Positions 44,557 through 53,255 of a DNA stretch of 64,000 bases are shown piece after piece (positions within the stretch are counted from its first letter, which is position 1; each line of letters opens with the position of its first letter). The notes beneath the pieces were generated by a model. That model worked only from the letters and a program-made list of their open reading frames with translations, made no database searches and was not told the DNA's origin. This DNA is from Dyella psychrodurans (GTDB lineage Bacteria > Pseudomonadota > Gammaproteobacteria > Xanthomonadales > Rhodanobacteraceae): positions 62,001 through 126,000 of the forward strand of contig NZ_QRBF01000003.1 of NCBI RefSeq assembly GCF_003363265.1, in the 5' to 3' direction. The translations under genes were made by a program, and so were the position numbers.

Positions 44557-45429
44557 TCAGGCCGTTTGCAGGCTCAGCAAAACCAACTCGCCTAACCTTT
44601 CCACCGCCGGTTCCGCTTCGGCCTCGCTGCGATAAAGCGCGAGGCCGAGTTGTGGCAACGCGGGCAGGTTCGCCGACCGCGGGTCGAGGGCTCGCACATC
44701 CGCAGGCAAACCGAACGGCGTACGCACACTGATACCCAACCCCGCCTTCACCGCAGCCCACGTACCCGCCAGGCTTGCACTGGTGAAGGCAATGCGCCAC
44801 GGGATGCCAGCGCGATCCAGCGCATCGATCGCCGCCGAACGCAACAGGCACGGTGCTTCAAGCACGACCAGCGGCAAGGGTTCGCCCGCTTCGCGCACAG
44901 GCTGTTCGTCATGGCTGGCGATCCAGCGCATGGGCAAAGTTTGCACGTGCTGTGAGTGCGCTGCGTGCAAACCGGCTTCCCACGCCAGTGCAAGATCGAG
45001 CCGCCCTGCATTCAGCGCATCGAGCAACGCCGTATTGCGTGCGATATGAACTTCGACGCGCAACTTCGGATGCGCGCGTTTGAAGCGTCCCAACACCTCG
45101 GGCAACACGCTTTCGCCGAAGTCTTCCTGCATGCCCAGCCGCACGCGCCCTTCGAGCTGCACGCCGCGCACGGCGCTGACGGCTTCGTCGTTGAGTTCCA
45201 GCAAGCGTCGCGCATAGCCGAGCATCGTCTCGCCAGCCTCGGTCAGCACCATGCCGCGCCCCGCCTTGCGCAGCAGCGGCGTGCCAGCCTGATCCTCCAG
45301 TTTCTTCAGCTGGGCACTGACGGCGGACGTGGAGCGCGCCAGCCGGTCGGCCGCCTTGGCGAAGCTGCCAAGCTCGACGCCGGTGACGAAACTGCGCATG
45401 ACGTCCAGATCGAAGGTAACTCGCTGCAT
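44557..45429 (-). CDS. LysR family transcriptional regulator
   Basis: A 290-residue LysR regulator. The helix-turn-helix is DLDVMRSFVTGVELGSFAKA then DRLARSTSAVSAQLKKLED, followed by the linker GRGMVLTEAGE and the periplasmic-binding-like effector domain. The start is the Met at 45429; Met 45441 or 45480 are also in frame. It is divergent from a DUF4865-tautomerase gene pair, and this three-gene set recurs in other bacteria. It therefore probably regulates those genes. The effector is unknown. Confidence 0.9.
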   Translation of the reverse strand: MQRVTFDLDVMRSFVTGVELGSFAKAADRLARSTSAVSAQLKKLEDQAGTPLLRKAGRGMVLTEAGETMLGYARRLLELNDEAVSAVRGVQLEGRVRLGMQEDFGESVLPEVLGRFKRAHPKLRVEVHIARNTALLDALNAGRLDLALAWEAGLHAAHSQHVQTLPMRWIASHDEQPVREAGEPLPLVVLEAPCLLRSAAIDALDRAGIPWRIAFTSASLAGTWAAVKAGLGISVRTPFGLPADVRALDPRSANLPALPQLGLALYRSEAEAEPAVERLGELVLLSLQTA

Positions 45430-45445
45430 ACAACCATCCATATTT

Positions 45446-45473
45446 TCGGGATTGTTGATACATAAATTCCCGA
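45446..45473. promoter_or_regulatory. Candidate LysR operator
   Basis: TCGGGA (45446-45451) and TCCCGA (45468-45473) form a spaced inverted repeat in the AT-rich gap between lysR and the DUF4865 gene. A TATTAT sequence at 45481-45486 could be the -10 of the rightward promoter. The evidence is weak but the location is right. Confidence 0.35.
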
Positions 45474-45534
45474 TTTTCAATATTATGCTGACTCGCTAAG
45501 GTGAGCCCGTCAAGTCACCGGGAGCCGACCGCCC

Positions 45535-46107
45535 ATGATCGCGATGCAATACCGCATTGTCCTGCCCGCCGACTACGACATGGGCATCATCCGTCGGCGC
45601 ATCGCCGAGCGTGGGCACCTGACGGATCGCTTTCCGCACCTCGCGTTCAAGGCCTATCTCTTCTCCGATCGCAGCGCTGCCACGGGCCAGGGGCGGGAAA
45701 ATCTCTATGCACCGTTCTATCTGTGGCACCACACGGAAGGCATGAACGCTTTTCTCGGCGGCGCTGGGTTTGCCGGCGTCGTCGAGTCATTCGGCCGACC
45801 CATCGTGCAAACCTGGTCGGTGTGGCGCGCGGAAACGGCAGCGGATTTGTCCAGTGCCACGCATGCAACGCGCGAACTCATGCCTGTCTCCGCACGCACG
45901 ACACTTGGCGATCTGCGCGACGCGGAACAAGTTCGCCTGCAGACCGACCTCGATCGCGGCGCACTCGCCGCCGTCAGCGCCTACGATCCCACGCAATGGA
46001 ACGTATTGCGCTTTCGACTGTGGCGCGGCGCTGTGGAACGACCCGACGGCGACAACGTGGATGTGTATCAGGTCGGCCATATCTCCCAACCGTCATCAAA
46101 CCACTGA
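45535..46107 (+). CDS. DUF4865 family protein
   Basis: A 190-residue soluble protein with the family pattern MQYRIVLPADYDMGIIRRRI near the start, RENLYAPFYLWHHTEGMNAFL in the middle and FGRPIVQTWSVWRAE. The function is unknown; the fold resembles a dimeric alpha-beta barrel type. It is always near a LysR gene and a tautomerase in this arrangement. GGGAG lies about 10 bases upstream of ATG 45535. The tautomerase gene follows after 17 bases. Confidence 0.85.
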   Translation: MIAMQYRIVLPADYDMGIIRRRIAERGHLTDRFPHLAFKAYLFSDRSAATGQGRENLYAPFYLWHHTEGMNAFLGGAGFAGVVESFGRPIVQTWSVWRAETAADLSSATHATRELMPVSARTTLGDLRDAEQVRLQTDLDRGALAAVSAYDPTQWNVLRFRLWRGAVERPDGDNVDVYQVGHISQPSSNH

Positions 46108-46124
46108 AAAGCAGGAGCAAGACC

Positions 46125-46505
46125 ATGCCTCTCGTCCGTATTGCTTTGCGCCGCGGCAAATCCCCGGCCTACATCGCCGCGCTGCGTAACGGCATCTACG
46201 ATGCCATGCGCGAATCCTTCAGCGTGCCGGAGAACGATCGCTTCATCCTGGTCAGCCAGCACGACGCCGACGAATTCGATTACGACCCCGGCTATCTCGG
46301 CATCGCGCGCACCGACGATCTGGTGATCGTACAGATCGCGTGCAACAACACGCGCACCGTCGAACAAAAGCAGGCGTTTTATCGCGCGGTCGCCGACAAA
46401 CTGGCGGCGAACCCAGGCGTACGCAAGGAAGACGTGCTGATCAATCTGCTGGAAACCGCCAAGGAAAACTGGTCGTTCGGCAACGGCATTGCGCAGTACG
46501 TCTAG
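46125..46505 (+). CDS. Tautomerase family protein
   Basis: A 126-residue protein of the 4-oxalocrotonate tautomerase superfamily, longer than classical 60-residue members, so probably a fused or two-domain type. The mature N-terminus begins with the catalytic Pro (MPLVRIALRRGKSPAYIAAL). The second half contains VIVQIACNNTRTVEQKQAFYR. AGGAGC lies about 7 bases upstream. It is the last gene of the LysR-DUF4865-tautomerase set and converges with the monooxygenase gene four bases away. The substrate is unknown. Confidence 0.88.
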   Translation: MPLVRIALRRGKSPAYIAALRNGIYDAMRESFSVPENDRFILVSQHDADEFDYDPGYLGIARTDDLVIVQIACNNTRTVEQKQAFYRAVADKLAANPGVRKEDVLINLLETAKENWSFGNGIAQYV

Positions 46506-46509
46506 TGCA

Positions 46510-47637
46510 CTACGGGTGGATGCGCAGCGGATGATCCATGCCGGAAATGGTGGCTGCCATCATCCGTTGTACCACCGGCAACTGCACCAGTTGCGGTGCC
46601 ACCACGTTGCGGATTCGCGCAAGCGCTGCAGGCTTGCCGCGCATCAGACGCGTCACCACGGCAATTTTCTTCACGATGTCGTGATGCACCGGTTCGCGCA
46701 GCAATGCGTACTCGCGCATACGCTGCAGGCTTCCCTCCATCGCATCGGCTGCACAGTGCGCGAACACCCACGCATCCTCGATCCCCAGATTCATGCCGCG
46801 CGCACCCAGCGGCGAGTGGATGTGCGCGGCATCGCCGCCGAGCGCCACGCGCCCGACGCACGCGCGGCTGGCGAGGCGATGCCCGATGCGGAACGTCGAT
46901 TGCCACTCCACTCGGCCAGTCACGCAGCCTTCCGGCAACTGCGCGAGGGGATCCGCGGTGTTGGCGATCACACGCCAGATGTCGTCGCGCAGCGCCACCA
47001 TGAACATGAAACCATCGGGCAGCAAAACCACATGCGCGCGTTGCGGATCGAGCGTCGTACGCAGTTGTATGTCCCACAACTGCCAGGGTTCCGGAAGCGT
47101 GGTGCCTTCGAAAGCCAGACCCAATTGCTGTCGCACCGCGCTGCGCGCACCGTCCGCGCCGAAGGCGAGAGCAGCCGTGGCGGTCTCCTCCTGTCCATCG
47201 GCATGCCGCAAGGTCATCAACACACGATCGGTATCCTGCTGCAGCGTCTGCAGCGATGTCCCGCGTTCGACGGTTACGCCGCGTTCTTCCAGTGCCTTGT
47301 TGAGCAACGTTTCGGTGCGCGCCTGGGACAGGCCGATCAGCGGCTGGCCCGGCAGCAGTTTCAGCACGTCGAGCGTGGCGACGACCTTTGCGCCACGATG
47401 CATGCACGCCCCAACGAGGCGCACGCCTTCGGTCATGATGCGTGCGGCTACACCGCTATCGTGCAGAATTTCCAGCGTGCGCGGATTCACCAGCAACGCC
47501 TTGGATGTCGTGCTCGGTTCCGGCGCGGCATCGATGATGCGCACTGCCACGCCGCGATGCGCCAGAAAAAGCGCTGCGGCAAGTCCCGTAGGACCTGCGC
47601 CAACGATCAGGACCGGTGCACGGGCAGTAGCTGTCAT
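46510..47637 (-). CDS. FAD-dependent monooxygenase
   Basis: A 375-residue flavoprotein monooxygenase of the PHBH/UbiH type. The Rossmann motif VLIVGAGPTGLAAALFLAHRG is at the N-terminus. The second FAD motif is GRVALGGDAAHIHSPLGARGMNLGI. A middle DG motif (FGADGARSAVR) is also present. The class hydroxylates aromatic compounds or rearranges them. It sits next to the tautomerase gene on the opposite strand; a shared pathway is possible but untested. Substrate unknown. Confidence 0.9.
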   Translation of the reverse strand: MTATARAPVLIVGAGPTGLAAALFLAHRGVAVRIIDAAPEPSTTSKALLVNPRTLEILHDSGVAARIMTEGVRLVGACMHRGAKVVATLDVLKLLPGQPLIGLSQARTETLLNKALEERGVTVERGTSLQTLQQDTDRVLMTLRHADGQEETATAALAFGADGARSAVRQQLGLAFEGTTLPEPWQLWDIQLRTTLDPQRAHVVLLPDGFMFMVALRDDIWRVIANTADPLAQLPEGCVTGRVEWQSTFRIGHRLASRACVGRVALGGDAAHIHSPLGARGMNLGIEDAWVFAHCAADAMEGSLQRMREYALLREPVHHDIVKKIAVVTRLMRGKPAALARIRNVVAPQLVQLPVVQRMMAATISGMDHPLRIHP

Positions 47638-47714
47638 GGCGAGCGCGTCCTGGCTGACTGGCTCGCACGATAATCCAGCGCACCTGCGCGCCGGATGTGT
47701 CGGACGTCAGGGTG

Positions 47715-48839
<1,125 letters not shown>

Positions 48840-48910
48840 CTACGCAAGACTCATACATGGAATGTGCGATCTTTGGGTGGTGCACGTTCCCCTTCCCCAG
48901 GAGTTGCGTC

Positions 48911-50437
48911 ATGAATCACAGCGCCACGCGTACCCCGCACTGGACCACGCCCGAAGGCATGAAATACCTCGGCCCGCACGAAGGCACGGAACCGATCGAA
49001 GTGACTGTCGTGTTACGACGCCGCCAAGGCGCCGTGCCGACGCCTGCAGCATGGCCACATCCCCCGCGCTGGGTGCGCGGCGAATACGGCAAGCATTTCG
49101 GTGCCGATCCGCTCGACCTGGACAGTCTTCGCGGTTTTGCGAGCAAGCATGGACTCACCGAAGCCAGCAACGATCTTCTTCGTCGCGTGTTGCGCCTTCG
49201 TGGCACGCCCTCCGCCCTTGAGCAGGCCTTCAGCGTCAAACTCGGCAAATACCAGCTCAATGGGTACGGACCGTTTGTCGGCTGCGGCCACGCACCGACG
49301 CTTCCGCCCGAAGCCATAGCGGTGCTGGGGCTGGATCGTCGACCGGTCGCACGCCCGCAATTTCGCAAGCCCCTGGCTCAGCCCAGCAGCAGCTTTACGC
49401 CGATCCAGATCGGCCAGCTTTACAACTTTCCGGCGGGCACGGACGGCACCGGCGAAACCATCGGCATCATCGAGCTGGGCGGCGGCTTCAGCACCACCGA
49501 TCTCAACACCTATTTCAGCGGTCTTGGCATCACGCCGCCGAAGGTGATCGCGGTTTCCGTCGATGGCGGACAGAACCAGCCGGGCGGCGGCGACGCGGAC
49601 ATCGAAGTGATGCTGGATATCGAAATGGCTGGCGCTCTGGCGCCTGGCGCAACGATCGCGGTGTATTTCACGCCCAATACCGATCAGGGTTTTTACGACG
49701 CGATTTCGCAGGCCGCTCACGACACCACCAACAAACCTTCGGTGATTTCCATCAGCTGGGGCGGCCCCGAGGACAGCTGGAACAGCGCTTCGCGCACCGC
49801 GATGGAGACAGCGCTGCAGGATGCCGCGGCATTGGGTGTCACCGTGACGGTCGCAGCCGGCGACAACGGCTCCAGCGACGGTGAAAGCGATGGCCAGCCG
49901 CACGTGGACTTCCCTGCATCCAGCCCCTACTCGCTCGCCTGCGGCGGCACCACGCTGGACACGAGCGGCACCACCATCCAAAGCGAAGTGGTGTGGAACG
50001 AAACCGCCAGCAACGAAGGCGCGACGGGCGGCGGCGTCAGCATCGAATACGACCTGCCGACCTGGCAGCAGAACGCAAACGTTCCAAAATCTCCCAGCGG
50101 CAGCGCGGGGCGTGGTGTGCCCGACGTCGCCGGCAACGCGGACCCGGCGACCGGCTACCAGGTGCTGGCGGACGGACAGTCGCAGGTGATCGGCGGCACC
50201 AGCGCCGTCGCGCCATTGTGGGCTGCGCTGATCGCACGCCTGAACCAGAAGCTCGGCACACCCGTGGGCGATGTGCACGCTGCCCTGTATCAAATCGGCG
50301 AGTCGGCGTTTCGCGATATTACGCAGGGCAACAACGGCTCGTATCAGGCGGGGCCCGGCTGGGATGCGTGCACGGGACTGGGCAGTCCCAATGGCCAGGC
50401 CCTGCTCAATGCGCTGACCGCATTGAAAGGGCCGTAG
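48911..50437 (+). CDS. S53 family serine-carboxyl peptidase (sedolisin/kumamolisin)
   Basis: A 508-residue peptidase with an N-terminal pro-kumamolisin domain (about residues 1-150, ending near RRPVARPQFRKPL) and a subtilisin-like S53 catalytic domain. The active-site residues are Glu232 and Asp236 (DIEVMLDIEMAG), Asp318 (AAGDNGSSDGES) and Ser431 (GGTSAVAPL). A C-terminal Ca2+ region follows. No signal peptide is seen at the N-terminus, as in Alicyclobacillus kumamolisin. AGGAG lies 7 bases before the ATG. The product is active at acidic pH in known members. A terminator follows the gene. Confidence 0.93.
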   Translation: MNHSATRTPHWTTPEGMKYLGPHEGTEPIEVTVVLRRRQGAVPTPAAWPHPPRWVRGEYGKHFGADPLDLDSLRGFASKHGLTEASNDLLRRVLRLRGTPSALEQAFSVKLGKYQLNGYGPFVGCGHAPTLPPEAIAVLGLDRRPVARPQFRKPLAQPSSSFTPIQIGQLYNFPAGTDGTGETIGIIELGGGFSTTDLNTYFSGLGITPPKVIAVSVDGGQNQPGGGDADIEVMLDIEMAGALAPGATIAVYFTPNTDQGFYDAISQAAHDTTNKPSVISISWGGPEDSWNSASRTAMETALQDAAALGVTVTVAAGDNGSSDGESDGQPHVDFPASSPYSLACGGTTLDTSGTTIQSEVVWNETASNEGATGGGVSIEYDLPTWQQNANVPKSPSGSAGRGVPDVAGNADPATGYQVLADGQSQVIGGTSAVAPLWAALIARLNQKLGTPVGDVHAALYQIGESAFRDITQGNNGSYQAGPGWDACTGLGSPNGQALLNALTALKGP

Positions 50438-50465
50438 CGATTTTCGGCCTTCGACCCATGAGGCA

Positions 50466-50502
50466 ACGGGCCGGCACGCACGACATCGCCGGCCCGTTTT
50501 TC
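50466..50502 (+). terminator. Rho-independent terminator after the S53 peptidase
   Basis: ACGGGCCGGC-N12-GCCGGCCCGT followed by TTTT. It ends the peptidase transcript ahead of glucokinase. Confidence 0.88.
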
Positions 50503-50578
50503 CGTATAGGCCTAAGCCCAAACTGGACGAACGGAGCGACACAGGGCAGTCTTGTCGGGCTAGTCGTCTGGATGCCCC

Positions 50579-51595
50579 ATGGATCGCTCCGCCACCACCC
50601 CCACCCTGCTTGCCGACCTTGGCGGCACGAACGTCCGTTTCGCGCTCGCCGACACCACTTCATCCACGCCGTTGCTGATGGATAGCGTCAGGCGCTATCG
50701 CGTGAAGGATTTCGGCACACTGGCCGACACGATTCGCCAGTACTTCACCGACACCGGCCACACGGCATCGCACGCCATCATCGCGGCGGCCGGGCGCATC
50801 GCCAACGGCGAAACGGTGCAGATCACCAACAATCCCTGGGCGGTTTCCGCGCACGGACTGCAGGCCGAACTCGGGTTCGACGGCGTGCGGCTGGTGAACG
50901 ATTTCGCCGCTCAGGGCATGTCGATTCCGTTGTTGCAAAAAGACCAGCTGCAAGCCGTTGGCGCAGCGTTGCCACCGGAACACGACCACAAGTCGGCGCA
51001 AACCTTCGTGGTGATGGGTCCCGGCACTGGGCTCGGCGTAGCCGGGCTGCTGCTGCGCTTCGGTCACTGGATCGTGCTGGAAACCGAAGGCGGTCATGCC
51101 GGCTTCGCCGCGCACACGGCCGAAGACGTGGAGATCCTGCATCGGCTCAACGCCCGTTTCGGTCGCGTTTCCAACGAACGCATGATCTGCGGCAATGGCC
51201 TGGTGAATCTCTACCTAGCGTTGGCCGACATCAACGGCCAGCGAGCTGAGGAATACACGCCCGAAGACATCACCGCGCGCGCCAGCGATAGCAGCGATGC
51301 GCTGTGCGTGCGAACGGTCGAAACGTTGGCCGGCATCTTCGGCAGCGTTGCCGGCGATCTCGTGCTGAGCCTGGGCGGCTGGGATGGCGTCTATCTCACC
51401 GGCGGCGTGCTGAAAATTTTGATGCCCTGGCTGCAGAGCGGCGGTTTCCGCGAGCGCTTCGAGGCAAAGGGTCGTTTCCGCGACACGATGGAACATGTAC
51501 CGACGATTGCCATCACGCATCCCGAACCCGGCCTGCTTGGCGCCGCCGCGCTGGCGGTACTGGACACCGGCAAGGCTCTGCCGCAGCAGGGCTGA
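50579..51595 (+). CDS. glk: Glucokinase
   Basis: A 338-residue ATP-dependent glucokinase of the bacterial Glk family. It has TLLADLGGTNVRFALA at the start, the sugar-binding LVNDFAAQGMSIP and MGPGTGLGVAG, the ETEGGHAGFA segment and the GLLGAAAL end. It makes glucose-6-phosphate. It is followed after 35 bases by a HAD phosphatase on the same strand. The ribosome-binding site is weak; ATG 50579 gives the right length. Confidence 0.93.
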   Translation: MDRSATTPTLLADLGGTNVRFALADTTSSTPLLMDSVRRYRVKDFGTLADTIRQYFTDTGHTASHAIIAAAGRIANGETVQITNNPWAVSAHGLQAELGFDGVRLVNDFAAQGMSIPLLQKDQLQAVGAALPPEHDHKSAQTFVVMGPGTGLGVAGLLLRFGHWIVLETEGGHAGFAAHTAEDVEILHRLNARFGRVSNERMICGNGLVNLYLALADINGQRAEEYTPEDITARASDSSDALCVRTVETLAGIFGSVAGDLVLSLGGWDGVYLTGGVLKILMPWLQSGGFRERFEAKGRFRDTMEHVPTIAITHPEPGLLGAAALAVLDTGKALPQQG

Positions 51596-51630
51596 GCGGA
51601 CACCTCGATCACATCGACGGACATTGCCTC

Positions 51631-52314
51631 ATGCCCCGCTCGAGCACCGCTTTCCTTTTCGACCTCGACGGCACGCTGATCGACAGCGTCTACCAACACG
51701 TGCTTGCGTGGAAGGAATCGCTGGACCGCGAAGGTGTTGTGCTGCCGGTGTGGAGCATCCATCGCAAGATCGGCATGAGCGGCGGACTGTTCACCAACAT
51801 CCTGTTGCGCGAAACCGGCCTGGACATCACGCCAGAGCGCATCCAGCGCCTGCAGCAATGGCACGCGGAAGCCTTTAACCGCCACCACACGCAAGGCTCG
51901 GTAAGGCCGCTGCCGGGTGCGCGCGAATTGCTGGATTTCCTCACCGCGGAAAACATTCCCTGGGCGATCGCCACCAGTGGACGCATGCAAACGGCCGCAC
52001 ACAATCTCGCCGCACTTGGGGTCGATCCGGACAAGGTCCCGGTGGTGACGCGCGACATGGTGCGTCACGCCAAGCCCGATCCCGACCTGTTCCTTGCTGC
52101 GGCGGAACGCCTGGGCGTGGACATCCATCAAGCCCTGGTCGTTGGCGACAGCATCTGGGACATGCTCGCCGCTCAGCGCGCACGAGCCTTGGGCATCGGC
52201 CTGCTTTCCGGTGGCTATGGCCAGGACGAACTGCAGCGCTCGGGCGCATTCCGTGTGTACGACGACCCGGCCGATCTGCTGCGGCACATCGACGAAGTCG
52301 CGGCCCGCGACTGA
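51631..52314 (+). CDS. HAD family hydrolase (phosphoglycolate-phosphatase-like)
   Basis: A 227-residue haloacid-dehalogenase-fold phosphatase. Motif I is FLFDLDGTLIDS (Asp11, Asp13), motif II is AIATSGR, the motif III Lys region is HAKPDPDLFL and motif IV is ALVVGDSIWDML. The helical cap lies between motifs I and II. It acts on a small phosphorylated metabolite that cannot be identified. The short distance to glucokinase (35 bases) suggests cotranscription, perhaps for sugar-phosphate handling. Confidence 0.9.
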   Translation: MPRSSTAFLFDLDGTLIDSVYQHVLAWKESLDREGVVLPVWSIHRKIGMSGGLFTNILLRETGLDITPERIQRLQQWHAEAFNRHHTQGSVRPLPGARELLDFLTAENIPWAIATSGRMQTAAHNLAALGVDPDKVPVVTRDMVRHAKPDPDLFLAAAERLGVDIHQALVVGDSIWDMLAAQRARALGIGLLSGGYGQDELQRSGAFRVYDDPADLLRHIDEVAARD

Positions 52315-52382
52315 TAGCCACAGGTCATCAAAAACGACCCTGGTGCGTTATGGTGCCTTGGGGAAAGTGGCCAGGTAGGGGT

Positions 52383-53168
52383 ATGTTCAAAACATCGCTG
52401 TTTGCTGTCAGCGCGCTGGCCGCAGGTTTGGCGTTCGCGACGGTCGCATCCGCGCAGTCCTCGTCACCCGCTATAACGGTGAATGGCGCCAAGCCCGACG
52501 CCTCGCCATACCAACCCGCTCCGGATAATCCGAACCCACCTGTCCCGGACAAGGACATCTACTGCCTGCCGGCCATCGAGCAGTTCCTGCCTGGCGACTA
52601 CTACGCCTGCGAAGCACGTGCCGCTTACGGCCGGAACAAGTTCCGAAAGATGATCGACATGCTGCAGGAGTCCGCATACTGGGCCAACAAGGGCGCCCAG
52701 TACGCGCTTGGTCTGGCTTACTTCAACGGCGACATGACCGATGTGCCACTGAATCGCCCGCTTGGTCTCGCGTGGCTGGCGTTGGCAGCGGAACGCAAGA
52801 ATCAGCAATATCAGCTCGCGTATGCCAGCGCGCGCTCCGAAGCCACACCGCAGGAATATCAACAGGCATCGACACTGTGGCGGCAAATGCTCCTCAAATA
52901 CGGGGACAAGGTCGCCGCGAAACGCGCCATCCTGCGCTTCAACCAAACCATCGCAGACATTGACGAAGCGGCGCGCGAAGGCGGCATAGTCTATCTGCCG
53001 GGCTACGCACCTTATCCGCAAAGCGCCTTCGTCGTGGCCAACAAGCTTCACGACCAAGCCACCGCCGATTTCGAAAACATCGGCGGAACCGTGGTGGTGG
53101 GCAAGCCCGAGTGGCTGCATGGGCAGCAACCCGCAAGCGCTTCGTCGACCTCGACGACAGCGCAATAA
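52383..53168 (+). CDS. Exported Sel1-like repeat protein
   Basis: A 261-residue protein with a signal peptide (SLFAVSALAAGLAFATVASAQ) and a central helical segment with a Sel1/TPR-like pattern (SAYWANKGAQYALGLAYFNG then PLNRPLGLAWLALAAERKN). Two cysteines near IYCLPAI and YYACEA may form a disulfide. The C-terminal tail is Ser/Thr/Ala-rich. It is likely periplasmic. It ends 88 bases before the convergent SNF2 gene. Function unknown. Confidence 0.8.
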   Translation: MFKTSLFAVSALAAGLAFATVASAQSSSPAITVNGAKPDASPYQPAPDNPNPPVPDKDIYCLPAIEQFLPGDYYACEARAAYGRNKFRKMIDMLQESAYWANKGAQYALGLAYFNGDMTDVPLNRPLGLAWLALAAERKNQQYQLAYASARSEATPQEYQQASTLWRQMLLKYGDKVAAKRAILRFNQTIADIDEAAREGGIVYLPGYAPYPQSAFVVANKLHDQATADFENIGGTVVVGKPEWLHGQQPASASSTSTTAQ

Positions 53169-53255
53169 GTCTCACCGGGTGGCTCGAGCGCGATGCCCGG
53201 ACGATCCGGGTTCGCTCCGCGCCACACCTTGCTGCGAATGATCGGTGGCGAAGAC

